Positions 1 through 11,200 of a stretch of DNA of 64,000 bases are shown here, one piece after another. A program made the translations under genes and the position numbers. Position 1 is the first letter of the stretch. The number at the start of each line of letters is the position of its first letter. A model generated the notes under the pieces. It was not told the origin of the DNA, ran no database searches, and saw only the letters and a program-made list of their open reading frames with translations. Origin of the DNA: Ruminimicrobiellum sp045223915 (GTDB taxonomy: Bacteria > Elusimicrobiota > Endomicrobiia > Endomicrobiales > Endomicrobiaceae); the NCBI GenBank assembly GCA_045223915.1, contig JBGUZU010000042.1:5762-69761 (forward strand), read 5' to 3'.

Positions 1-2
1 AC

Positions 3-2096
3 GCCAAGAAAATATATTACAAAAACGGTTGGATGGCTTATCAGGTTGAATTTGTTGCAGGCCTTGCTCAAATGCAACAGTATCATTGCGGTTCCTTTTA
101 TTTTCCGTTAGATGATACCGAAAGACAAATAGAAATAACTCCGCCGTCATCTATTTTGCCGAATACAATACAAAAAATAAACGATATGATATCCGGTGGT
201 GTTTTTTCCGTAAAGAAAGCATTACTTGAAATTATTAATAAAGAAACTTTTAAGTCCTTTTTTAGACCGGTAAATTTTGTAAGGGGACATATAAATACAA
301 AAGGAGCAAAAATTTTAACAATAGCTACGGCTATTACGTTCCTTGTTGCCTTTGGAATGTCAATGTTGGCTCTGTACGGAGCATACAGCCTTATAGTGCA
401 GGCTGCTTTATCGTTAGCGGCATCTTTGTTGGCGGCATTTGATGTTAATGTCGGTACTCATATAATTATAGATTACAGATACTTAAAATCCATAGGTTTG
501 GCTGAAGCCGTAAAATTGTACGGAAAAGAAAATGTTAAAGTCCTTAAAGACGGCAGTCTTTCAATTAATGATAAAGAAAAAACTGTTCCTATATATGTGA
601 TAAACGATAAGCCTAAAAATGCGGCGGAGTTTAATTTTAAATCTGTTCCTATCAAAGTTAGAACGCAAGATGGTAGATTTGTTAAATGTTGGATCGGAAA
701 CTATAATGGCGCAACGGTGTTGTTTGCCGATGGTGCGGATTATGAAACGGTAGTTAGGGACTTTGGAAAAACAAGACAGTTTGAAACCGTATTCGGCAGG
801 AGAACGGCATTAAAAGCAAATGTTGATGTTATCGAAATAGATATGAATAATCCAGACAGCGGTCTGAATTATTCTCAATCCGGAAATATTATTGTCGGTG
901 CTAACATGGTTAAAACCGAAGATGTTGTTGATTTGCAAAAAGAAATTTCATTGCTTAAAAATAAGGCAATAGAATCAGTAACAATTAACCAAAATGTTGC
1001 TGTTTATATAGACGATGCTCCGGAAACGGTATCCGTATCGCAGGATTTTATTGATACGGTAAATTTATATGTAAAAAATGATAATTTGGGGACGAATGTA
1101 AAAATATTATTTTCAAATAATTACATAGACAAGATATTGGAACTTTTGGAACAGGAACTCGGAAATAAACAAGCTGCTGGGGAAAGATTTACGGAAATAA
1201 TAAAGCAATTGAAAGACGAAAACAAAGAAATTGTTGTTATGTTTGACAAAGTAACGGAAACAACAAATTTAACCGAATACAATCAATACGGAATATTTTC
1301 ATATATCGCAAATAATGAATATGTTGATGGTATAACGGCAACCAAAACTCAAACAAAATTTGTTACGAATTTAAATCAAATTTACGGGTTCGACGGAAGT
1401 TTGTCTATAATAAAAGTAAGTGCTTTCAAAAAAGAACTTGAAAAAGCTTCCGGAATATTTACATTCTTAACGTCATCATTGAATTTAAACGAATATTTGA
1501 AAACGAGAAATATTAATTTTATTAAACAGGTCGCAAGTAATTTCGATTTTGATCAAATACCTGTTATGGATATTGATATAATCGGTAAAATTTTAACAAG
1601 TTCGCAAAACAAATTTGAAGAATTGTCTAAATATTTAAGCGGAACAGATTCCGTAACAATGTATTATCTCGGTTTATCCGACGATGAACAAAGAACAGTG
1701 TTTATGGAAGGAATATTAAAAAGAACTTTGGTTATAAATTATTTAAGAAGTTTTGAACAAGATAATGCTTATTACGGTTTAAAAGATAAGAATTTGGAAA
1801 ATGTTTTGGCCGATGCTTTATTTGAAAGATATATGTTGAAAAAGAATTTTGATGTAATTACGGATGTAAATTTAGGTGAAACCGGACAAACTACCGCAGC
1901 CGAAATTGAACTTAAATTGTTACAAACAATATCTCAACTGTCACAAAAGGCTTTTGAAGAAAAAGATCCGAAATCTATAGACGACATAATAAAGTTAATT
2001 CCTTTGTATGCCGAAAGAAATATAGATTTTAGAACCGCTACGGACATTGATGTTATGGAAATCAAAAATATCAAAGGAATTTTGAGTGCGGCATAA
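3..2096 (+). CDS. Large protein of unknown function, 5' end cut by the window edge
   Basis: The reading frame is open from the first in-frame codon of the window; an ATG at 33 gives 687 residues, but the open frame upstream suggests the gene begins outside the window. A hydrophobic stretch near residues 90-140 (counted from the ATG at 33) could be one or two membrane helices. The rest is soluble-looking and I do not recognise its fold. The last residues, GILSAA, match the end of the giant protein at 5227-15192 (NILSAA). A segment near residue 430 (YVDGITATK) resembles YIEGITAQN near residue 2981 of that giant, so the two may share a C-terminal module. A strong terminator follows directly. Function cannot be assigned. 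Confidence 0.8.
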   Translation, partial: AKKIYYKNGWMAYQVEFVAGLAQMQQYHCGSFYFPLDDTERQIEITPPSSILPNTIQKINDMISGGVFSVKKALLEIINKETFKSFFRPVNFVRGHINTKGAKILTIATAITFLVAFGMSMLALYGAYSLIVQAALSLAASLLAAFDVNVGTHIIIDYRYLKSIGLAEAVKLYGKENVKVLKDGSLSINDKEKTVPIYVINDKPKNAAEFNFKSVPIKVRTQDGRFVKCWIGNYNGATVLFADGADYETVVRDFGKTRQFETVFGRRTALKANVDVIEIDMNNPDSGLNYSQSGNIIVGANMVKTEDVVDLQKEISLLKNKAIESVTINQNVAVYIDDAPETVSVSQDFIDTVNLYVKNDNLGTNVKILFSNNYIDKILELLEQELGNKQAAGERFTEIIKQLKDENKEIVVMFDKVTETTNLTEYNQYGIFSYIANNEYVDGITATKTQTKFVTNLNQIYGFDGSLSIIKVSAFKKELEKASGIFTFLTSSLNLNEYLKTRNINFIKQVASNFDFDQIPVMDIDIIGKILTSSQNKFEELSKYLSGTDSVTMYYLGLSDDEQRTVFMEGILKRTLVINYLRSFEQDNAYYGLKDKNLENVLADALFERYMLKKNFDVITDVNLGETGQTTAAEIELKLLQTISQLSQKAFEEKDPKSIDDIIKLIPLYAERNIDFRTATDIDVMEIKNIKGILSAA

Positions 2097-2114
2097 TATT
2101 CAATAAATATAATA

Positions 2115-2156
2115 AACGGGATAGAAATAACAATATTATTTCTATCCTGTTTTTTA
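2115..2156 (+). terminator. Intrinsic terminator after the first gene
   Basis: A 16-bp stem (2115-2130 with 2136-2151, one G:U pair) and a 5-nt loop run directly into a T-rich tract. It lies 18 bases after the stop codon and separates the first gene from ftsH. Confidence 0.85.
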
Positions 2157-2185
2157 TTAATAAAAACTTCCAAATATACTATAAT
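2157..2185 (+). promoter_or_regulatory. Possible sigma-70 promoter for ftsH
   Basis: A perfect TATAAT at 2180-2185 lies 17 bases downstream of a weak TTAATA (2157-2162). It sits between the terminator and the ftsH start at 2222, where a promoter is expected. Only the -10 box is convincing. Confidence 0.35.
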
Positions 2186-2221
2186 ATAAGAATATATGAA
2201 ATTTAATTAGCGGAGTAATAT

Positions 2222-3967
2222 ATGAGAAAAATAAAAATGTTTTTTATGGACCATTGGGGCAAAATGACAATCGCTTTATTGACTGTTTTGCTTATAGTGG
2301 CTTTTGCGTATTTGCTTATGAGATTGGATTCTTATGCAAGAAGCACAATGCTTGCCTATATTCCAATGTATATTCTTATGGGAGCTATTCAAGCAATAGT
2401 ATTCGTCGGTGCATATATGTTCTTCTTTAGCGGCGGATTTTCAAAATTGAAGAAAAATAAAGTAAATTCAAGTAAGGTAAATGTTAAATTTACGGATGTT
2501 ATAGGTTTTGAAAATGCTAAAAAGGAAGCAATGGAAGTAGTTGATATAATAAAGGATAGTACAAGAGTAAAAAAAATAGGCGGCAAACTTGTAAAAGGTA
2601 TTTTGCTTATGGGCCCTCCGGGATGCGGTAAAACTTTGCTTGCCAAAGCTATTGCTACCGAAGCAAAAATGCCTTTTATTTCCATAGCGGGAAGTGAATT
2701 TGTTGAAGTTTTCGTCGGAGTCGGTGCATCAAGAGTAAGAAAACTTTTTAAACAAGCAAGAAAACTTGCATATACCGAAGGTTCTTGTATAATTTTTATA
2801 GACGAAATAGATGTTATAGGTAGGGGAAGAACATTCTCTTATATGGGCGGGGGAGAAGAAACCAACAGTACTCAAAACCAATTGCTTGTCGAAATGGACG
2901 GTCTTGAAAGTACCGGTCAAAATATTATTGTTATAGCTGCAACAAATGCTAACGAAGGTGTGTTGGATAAAGCTCTTTTAAGACCCGGAAGATTCGACAG
3001 GAAAATACAAATAACATTACCTACTCTCGAAGAAAGAGAAGATATTTTTAAATATTACTTGGGTAAAATAAAATCAGGAGATGACATAAATGTAAGGAAA
3101 TTAGCTTCCGGAACAAAATTTAAATCTCCTGCCGAAATAGAAAATATTGTTAAAGAAGCAGCTTTAATATCGACAAGAAATAAAAAACAATTTGTTGACA
3201 TGGAAGATTTGTCATTGGCAATGGATAGGGTAAATTTGGGCTTAGAGACCAGTCTTACGATGACAAAAGAGGAAAAAGAAATGACGGCATATCATGAAGC
3301 CGGTCATGCCGTTGCCGTATATTTGTTGCACCCTACGGATGAGATATTTAAAGCAACTATAAGATCAAGGGGCGGTGCATTGGGTTTTGTTTATCATACT
3401 CCGAAGGAAGAATTACATAATCAAAACAGAGAACAAATGCTGGCTGCCGTTATGGTTTCTCTCGGCGGTTATGCCGCAGAAAAGATAAAATACGGAACAA
3501 CATCAACCGGCGTTTCAAACGATTTTAGACATGCTATGGCAGTTGCAAATTCGATGGTATGGAATTTCGGTATGGGAACAAGAGGTTTTGTTGGAGACTT
3601 TACCGCTATTCCTAAAGATTGTATGTCATCAAAACTTAAAGAAGAGTTGAATACCGAGACTATGGAGATAATGAATACCTGCTTGAATAAGGTAAACGAA
3701 TGTTTAACAAAAGAGTGGGCTATAGTTGAAGATTTGGCACAGGAAATGTTGAAAAAAGAAGAACTTACATATGCCGAAGTTGACCAAATATTTGTAAAGC
3801 ATGGTAAAAGTAAAGTTATTTCTGATAAAGAATATATCAGTATAAAAGATTCATCCGATAAAGAAAAATCGGAAAACAAAGCTGAGATTCAAAAGACAGA
3901 AGAAATAAAAAAAGAAGAACAGAAAGAAAAAGAAGCAACAACAGAAGAAGAGAAGAAACAAGATTAA
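2222..3967 (+). CDS. ftsH: FtsH-type membrane AAA+ zinc protease, short periplasmic loop
   Basis: ATP-dependent membrane protease that extracts and degrades membrane and tagged cytosolic proteins. Two hydrophobic helices (about residues 15-34 and 44-70) precede the AAA domain with Walker A GPPGCGKT (131-138), Walker B IIFIDEID (190-197), pore motif FVGVG and the second-region-of-homology arginines near 254-260. The peptidase domain has HEAGH (358-362) and a likely third zinc ligand Asp434 in SNDF, so it looks catalytically intact. Only about ten residues separate the two helices, so the usual periplasmic domain of roughly 70 residues is absent. The last 50 residues are almost all Lys/Glu. A GGAG ribosome binding site precedes the ATG. 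The stop codon overlaps the next start by one base. It may be a specialised paralogue rather than the housekeeping FtsH. Confidence 0.93.
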   Translation: MRKIKMFFMDHWGKMTIALLTVLLIVAFAYLLMRLDSYARSTMLAYIPMYILMGAIQAIVFVGAYMFFFSGGFSKLKKNKVNSSKVNVKFTDVIGFENAKKEAMEVVDIIKDSTRVKKIGGKLVKGILLMGPPGCGKTLLAKAIATEAKMPFISIAGSEFVEVFVGVGASRVRKLFKQARKLAYTEGSCIIFIDEIDVIGRGRTFSYMGGGEETNSTQNQLLVEMDGLESTGQNIIVIAATNANEGVLDKALLRPGRFDRKIQITLPTLEEREDIFKYYLGKIKSGDDINVRKLASGTKFKSPAEIENIVKEAALISTRNKKQFVDMEDLSLAMDRVNLGLETSLTMTKEEKEMTAYHEAGHAVAVYLLHPTDEIFKATIRSRGGALGFVYHTPKEELHNQNREQMLAAVMVSLGGYAAEKIKYGTTSTGVSNDFRHAMAVANSMVWNFGMGTRGFVGDFTAIPKDCMSSKLKEELNTETMEIMNTCLNKVNECLTKEWAIVEDLAQEMLKKEELTYAEVDQIFVKHGKSKVISDKEYISIKDSSDKEKSENKAEIQKTEEIKKEEQKEKEATTEEEKKQD

Positions 3968-4737
3968 TGTTAAAAAAAATTGTATGTCTTTTATTTTCAA
4001 TTTTTGTATTGGCATCTTGTGATGTAAGTTTTCCGAAAGAGACATTGGAACAAGATGCAGTTAAGTTAATAAAAGAAGAAACTCAAAAGGATACTTCTGT
4101 ATACAGATACGGCTCAACGTTATATTTGGATGTTTGTTTTGAAGATTTGGTTACCAACGATGCACAGAAAATATCTGCCATTTATGATACTTTACAAAAA
4201 ATAGTTTCAACAATAGTAAGAATTCCGTTGAGTTCCGACGCCGATATAAAATTTGTAGTAATATCTGCCTTTGATCCGAACTACCAAACTTTGTTAAGAT
4301 TGTTCGAAAATGTTGATGATATAAAAAAATATTCAAATCAATATATTTCAAGAGAAGACTATTCCGAAAGACAGTTGATGGAACTTGAAGGACCGGACAG
4401 AACAAAAGATATAGTGGAAAACAAATACGATATAACAGAAGAAGAATATGTTGCAAGGTTGATAATTGCACAATTGAATAACGGTGCAAGAACAAATCCT
4501 TTTTTAGCAAAATTGGTGCAGGCTTTGGAATTAAGATTTTCGCATATTGAAGATAATAATTTTTATTTTACGGTATCGAAAAATATCGATAATGCCGAAG
4601 TTAAAAAGATACTAAAAATAATGTTGGAAACGGAAGTCGTTAAAGATATACAAAAATACAAGCTTTTTTCTGTAAAATCGGCTATACTTAGAGATGAAGA
4701 AAACAATATTATTTTTAGTATACCGGTTAAAGTATAA
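3967..4737 (+). CDS. Putative lipoprotein of unknown function
   Basis: 256 residues. The N-terminus is a lipoprotein signal: two lysines, a hydrophobic core and the lipobox LASC with the acylated cysteine at residue 18. The following residue is Asp19; in enterobacteria Asp at this place keeps lipoproteins in the inner membrane, but whether the rule holds here is unknown. The mature part is mixed alpha/beta and acidic, and I recognise no family. The start overlaps the ftsH stop by one base (TAATG), so the two are probably translationally coupled and the protein may work with the protease in the membrane. Confidence 0.85.
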   Translation: MLKKIVCLLFSIFVLASCDVSFPKETLEQDAVKLIKEETQKDTSVYRYGSTLYLDVCFEDLVTNDAQKISAIYDTLQKIVSTIVRIPLSSDADIKFVVISAFDPNYQTLLRLFENVDDIKKYSNQYISREDYSERQLMELEGPDRTKDIVENKYDITEEEYVARLIIAQLNNGARTNPFLAKLVQALELRFSHIEDNNFYFTVSKNIDNAEVKKILKIMLETEVVKDIQKYKLFSVKSAILRDEENNIIFSIPVKV

Positions 4738-4741
4738 AATT

Positions 4742-5179
4742 ATGAAAAGAATATATTCTTTAATTATTGTTTTTTTATTTGTGTTTAATTTATTGCCGTC
4801 TGTTTTTGCTGCACAAACGGAGACTGTTGATATAAACGGTTTCGATAATTTTTCTATTGAACAAGTTCAAAAAACATTTTCTAATACAATAACCCAAAAT
4901 ACTAAATCCGACGCTCAGGATAACAATGGACAAGATTTTCTTTTTAATGCTTTCGTTTACAATGTACAGGATATGTCTTTTACGGAGTTAAATAATTCAT
5001 CGTCAAATGTCTTTTTTAGTGAAAATATTAATAGTGTCGTAAACTATCTGCATCAGTATAAGTTGTTCGAAAAAAGCAATTTGGATTATTATGGAATTTC
5101 ACAATATAAAATAAATTTAAATTCGTATATTGCCACCGTTTTAGTCGATGTTTACGGTGCAGTAATATATTGTATATGA
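4742..5179 (+). CDS. Small exported protein of unknown function
   Basis: 145 residues with a clear Sec signal peptide (MKRIY, a long hydrophobic core, then VFA-AQ, so cleavage near residue 24). The frame also holds an ATG at 4694, but that start would overlap the upstream gene and put 16 extra residues before the signal, so I chose 4742, four bases after the preceding stop. The mature part is Asn/Ser/Gln-rich with no motif I recognise. It closes the ftsH operon, ahead of a terminator. Confidence 0.7.
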   Translation: MKRIYSLIIVFLFVFNLLPSVFAAQTETVDINGFDNFSIEQVQKTFSNTITQNTKSDAQDNNGQDFLFNAFVYNVQDMSFTELNNSSSNVFFSENINSVVNYLHQYKLFEKSNLDYYGISQYKINLNSYIATVLVDVYGAVIYCI

Positions 5180-5182
5180 TTT

Positions 5183-5213
5183 AAGACTGGCATTTTATGT
5201 CAGTCTTTTTTTT
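5183..5213 (+). terminator. Intrinsic terminator after the ftsH operon
   Basis: An 11-bp stem (5183-5193 with 5197-5207, one G:U pair), 3-nt loop and a run of eight T. It ends 13 bases before the start of the giant gene. Confidence 0.85.
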
Positions 5214-5226
5214 ATGGAGATAAAAA

Positions 5227-8200
5227 ATGAATAAATTAAAAAAAATGGTATCTGCGATAATTTCATTATCGTTAATGATTACAACATTGCCTATAAATTC
5301 TTTTTCGGCTTCGTATCCTGTGTTGCCGCAGTACGAATTCAGTAATTTTGCAAAAATAACATCGGCTAATTTTTGTGAAAATAGTAACACCACAATTATC
5401 AATATTCAAGATTTACACAACAATAAAGAAGTTCAGGATAATATATACAAATTGTTGGAAAAATTAAATAATCAGTGTACGGATTTGGAAGTATATATGG
5501 AAGGTGCAAGTGATCTTATAGATTACGGTAAACTTTCTTCTTCTTTAAATAAAGAAGAGTTAACGGCATTAATGGAAGCTTTGTATGCAAAAGATAAACT
5601 TTCCGGTGCGGAATTCTTCGGATATAAAAACAACAAAATATTAAAACCTACCGAACAAAAAAGTATCTACGATAGGAATATACAAAACTATTCTTTTTTA
5701 ATAAAAAATAAACAAAAAATAAACGAATTATTGTCAAACAAATATGAAAAAATTAAAACTTTAAATAATTATTTAATAAAAGATCAAATTAGTCTTTTGA
5801 AATTTTATAACGCATACTTAAATAAAAAAATATCTTCGGAATTTTTCTATAAAAAGATTTTAGTTGAATTAGCCAAAAGAAAAATTTCATCGTTAAAATA
5901 TGTAAATACAAAGTTATATATCGATGTTTTGAATGCAAGCAAAAATATAAATCAAAAATTGGCGGAAAGACAACTTCAAATTGTTCTTACGAATTTAAAG
6001 AATACCATAACTTATCAGGAATATGTTAATCTTTTACAGGATTCAAAAAATTTATCAGATATAAATGTTATTTTTGCCTATTTATCCGATAAAGTAAGCA
6101 ATATCGACAAGTTTACGAAATATCCCGACTTATTCAGACTTATAAATTTAAGAGAAGTTTCTTCTTTAATAAATCCTCTCGACTTGGTGGAAGAAGAAAG
6201 GGAAATGATGGAAGATATTTTGTTGTCTTACAGCAAAACCACCGAAAATAAAGAAGTTGTATTTGTTAATTTGTTTTTTCAAATATATAAGAAATTATTG
6301 CTGGCATCAATTTCTTCAAATGAATATGTTTATTATAAACAAAATTACGGAAGATTTGTAAATTTATATTCGAAGTATGTACAGAACGATAATTTGTTCG
6401 ATTTGTATAGATATCTCGTTGTTGCCGAAAATTTTAACGAACTGAATCTTGAAAGAAATATATCTTTTGTAGATAACCTTGTTCCCGACAGTAAAGATAT
6501 TAAAATCGAAAATAATTACAGAGGCAAATTCTACAATATTAACAAAATATTATCGGGGCTTGATAAAACAAAAAATGTTAAAGTTATAATTTCCGGAGGA
6601 TTCCATACAGAAGGTGTAAACGAATTGTTAAAGAACAAGCAAGTTTCTTATATCACACTTACGCCTAATGTTAAAGAATCCGATCCTTTGTATGAGCAAA
6701 ATTATTTGGATAGTATAGTAGAGCAGGCACAAGTCGATACGAATGCTATATCGAAAAGGCCGTTTTTGGAACAGAAAGTTCCTATCATTGTCGACAATAT
6801 AATAGTGTCTTTGGATTCTATGACGGAATATTTGAAACAGGGGAAAAGTTTAGATGAAGTAGAAAATATTATTAACGGTGTTATAAAAACGGTTTTACAA
6901 AATAATTCGGAATCCGATTCTGTTGAAAATTTTATAAATTTCCGCTTTGATGCAAACGGTGAAGCTGTAATAACCGTGGACGATAAAGAATATGTGTTAA
7001 CTTTCGAAAACGGAAAAATTGAAATAAAAAAAGATTCGTCGACAACAACGACATTGGCAAAAAATATTAAGCTTTTAATAAAGAAGGCTTTAGGTATTGA
7101 TACGATAAAAATGAAATTGTCTGTTTCCGATCAAGATTCCAATATAGGAGCAGATAGCATCGGCGTTGACAGTATCGCTGTCGCCAATCAAATTGCCGCA
7201 AACTTGTTAATGAATCAAAATATTTTATTGCCGTGGTTTGCAAACAGAGTTATGCGGGCAATAATCGGTTTGGAATCCGCCGATGTTTCTTCAAGCAGGG
7301 AATATAAGGTATTAGAAGAAGTAATAAAAGAACAATATGAAAATTTGGGCGAAGAATATCCTTCTGTAGACTCAAAAAATAATCCTATAAAAATAGGAAA
7401 GAGCCCTCTCCTTGTCGGAGCACAACAAGACGGCTATGGAAATGTAAAAGAGTATGCTTCATTGTTTTATGTTGTGTGGGGAACAAATGATAAGACCGGC
7501 GCAAATGTAGTGAAAGAAATTTTTATATCAAATATTCTTTTTACATATTTAAAAGATTTAACGGAAAAAGAGTTAAAACAATTTTTTGAAACACTGATAA
7601 CACATGAAAGGCTTGAAATAATAGCTATCAGCGGTGAAAGCAAAAGATATAATTCTCATCACGAAGATTTTGCAAGAACTCCCGAAGGTTTTCATAAATA
7701 TATACGAAATGGTTCCGATTTCGCCGAATTTGTAAGCGAGCAGGGTTATTCTCCCGAAGTTGTTGACTCTCAAAAAAGTTTATTGGATCAATTAGATGAT
7801 ATTATTTCTGCGGTTAACGAACAAAATTCGGAATACTCCGGAATTATATCTTTAGTGTCAAAGAAGGAAGATTCTCCATATTCCGACGAAGATGTTGCCA
7901 GATTCTTGGCTGTTAGAAGCGGAGAGGAAGAGACAATTTCGCAATCGAGTATTGAAATTGCGGATGAAATCTGTAAAAAACTTAAGCAGGAATATTCTTT
8001 ATCTAATTCGACATTCAATATTAAGAGCTTTGTAAAATTTGTTAACGGTAAGTATGCTTTTGTATACAAAAAATCAAACAGATATATGAATTTCGATAAC
8101 CTTCCCGTATTGGTTAGAGATTTGTTAAAAGATAAATATATTAAACTGTGGAGTAATTCCGAAGATGTAAGTTTAAGTCAAATAGACGATATATCTTTCC

Positions 8201-11200
8201 CTGTTTGTGAAGTTGATGAAGATGAGCCTTTCTCTTTGGAACAAAAAGAAATCCTTTACGGAAAGAACATATTTTTTGTTGAAGATATTATTTCAAGAAA
8301 CAGTAAAACATATAACAGAATTTATAAAAAATTAGTGGATAGTGAAACAGCAACAGTGCAACCTTTTGTGTTCTTTGATTTATCTAAAGAGCCGAAAGGT
8401 TCAAATTTTATTACCGAAGAAACTTATGACAAAATTGTAGAAAATCCTCAGCTTTTGTTTGATGTACTTTCAAAAACCAACGGTAAAGTAAAAAAATATA
8501 TTTTTTATTGGTTGGTTAAATTATCGAAAGATTCCAAGGGAATAAAAATTTTACAACAACTTACCGAACAAAATAATGATATTGTAAAAAATTTAATACT
8601 TGAAATGTTTAATATTTTGGAAAACGGAGAAACAATTTTAAATGTCAAAAATACCGAACTTGTTGAACTTATATTGATGTTAGGTATTGGAGAAAAGAAA
8701 GCTGTTGCTGATATAACTCAACAAGATTTGGCCGATTTGTTGAAAAAGTATAACATAAAATTTAATTTGGATTTATCGAAACCGTTGACCGTAAAATATG
8801 ATGATTGGAAAGATAATATTCCTTACTTGGTAACATATGCTTATATGTGCGGATATAATTATATAGATGCCAACGGTATTAACAATATTTATGAAAATGT
8901 TGCCGATAGTAAAGAAACAAACAGAGATCTTATAGAAGAATTCTGTAAAAAATTCAATATTTCTTTAATAGATAAAAAAACAAAACTTAAATATTTTCAT
9001 TTTTCCGAAAAAGAAATAGAAAATGCGGAAGCTCTTATTGATGAAGCTTTTACCGATAGAATAACAAAACTCATCACTGAATACGGAGAAGCAAAAATCA
9101 GTTATTCAAATTTCAAAAATTTTATAGAAGACGAGTTACAACAATTATTTGATGAAGCTAAAGTTAAAAAAAGTGCTCGTATAAAACTTAAGAAAGAACA
9201 AGATATTTTGAAAAGAAAATATTTTGAAAAAGGAAAAATGGAAAGAGCGAAATATCATTTTGAAAAATATACAAAATTTTATGAAAACCAATATATGAAA
9301 GGTGAACTTTCTTATGATGAATACATAAAAGAAATGGAAAGATTGGAAAACGATTATAGAAAAGCGGTAAAAAGTGCGATGATAAATGCCAAAAATATAG
9401 CTTTGGATGAATTGAAGATAGATAAAATTTACATGAATGATTCTATGTTTGCAATAATAATCGGCGGTTCTCTTGCGAAAGGCAATTCAATGAAAGATTC
9501 CGATATATATTATGATATTATCGTTAAAAACGGAGTGATATCAAAGTCCATAGAACAATATTTTACACCTCTGTACTCTTCCATATTAAGAGACTTGGGT
9601 TTATTGAATTATCAGGTTTTCAAATATTCGGCAACTTCTTTGGACAGAAGAAATATTAATACTTTTGTTGATGAACAGGAAGTTGCTCCGTTTTTGAATT
9701 ATGAATTATTGGAAACAGATAAAGAAGAATGTTTAGAATTGTATGAAGAATATATGAACGGTGTTATGCAGGATTCTTTGAAAGCAAGTGACAGTGTGGA
9801 TACTTTGGATTTTATTGCAAAAATGTATCATACAATTTCGGAAGACGGAAAAGGTTGGATAGGAAAGTCTTTTTATTCCGTATATTCCGAAGATAAAGAT
9901 AAAATTTTTACAACGAGATGGTCTTTAATGTCTTTTGAGGCTGTATTGAATAAACTGATTTTCCAAACTCTGACTGAAATATTTAATGAAACTAAAGAGA
10001 TTAGATTCAGTAATCTTCCCATTTCGGTTGAAGAACAAGTCGACTTTTTAAAACACAGTGCTTTTTCTAATGATGAGGCAGCTCAAAAAAATCTGGACGA
10101 TGTTTTAAATGCATGGAGATTTTTGTCTGCAAACAGATACGAAAACAATAATATTTGGACGGATTTCTCACAAGATAAGAAAAATGCCGTAAATACCATA
10201 AATGCTTTTGTAATGACTTATTTAGAAAAACAAGAGAAAACGACTGACACAAAAAGAGAAGTAAAAGATGTTAAAGACTTTTTAAAGATTATAGAAGAAT
10301 TTGTCTACGATAATTCTACAAATCTTCAAGTTTTTAGAATAGGCTACGATAAATATTCTCATTTGGAGCAATGGAGAGAATTTGCAAGAGACAGAAAAAC
10401 AAATAAAGATGCAAAACCCGAAGATGATTCGAATTTTGAAACTTTTATTAAAGCGCAAGCAATAGTTTTATTATTGGAAATGGATGATATCGAAACAATA
10501 AAAAATAAGTTGGAAAGTTTAAAAATACCGGGATTAGATAAATATTTGTCATCATTATTCAAAAGTTTGGACGCCATAAAAAAGATAGATGAACAATTTA
10601 AAGATTTTGAAGATATGCAGGGAGAAAGATCATTACAAAACTATTGGGATCTCGTTGCCAAAACGGCGGAAAACGAAGAAACTTTGTTGGCATTAATTGC
10701 TCATAAACTTACACAGGCAAAATATCCTAATCCGGAAAGATATCAAACGGAAGAGGATATGTATGAAGCAAAAAAACAAGCTACTCTTTTGGTTCATTCC
10801 GTATATTTACCGTTGTCGAGAAGATTTGGAAATTCCGATATGTACGAATATGTCAGAAACGATTTGTTTGAAATTTCAAATCCTCAAGAATACTTAAATT
10901 TGTTAAATATAATAGAAACATTGTATGGAGTACCGTATACGGAATTCCGTGAAATCAATGAAGATATTAAAATAGCTGCCGAAACATTCCTTCAATCAAA
11001 AAATATACCGGAAGATGCTTTTATTGTTAAATTCAGACCGAAATCGTTATACAGTATACATGAAAAATTAAATTCAGAAAGAAGAAAAGGGGAAATTATA
11101 CACACAATAGGAGAAACGGAAAAAGGTTTGGTCAAATTTATATTAACATCCGATGATCCTCTGTTTAAAGAAATTTTGGAGTCTGCCAAAAGCAAAGATA

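Noticed and set aside
3469..4045. Antisense open frames within ftsH
   Set aside because: They are low-complexity Phe/Ser-rich shadows of the Lys/Glu-rich C-terminal coding sequence, with no ribosome binding sites.
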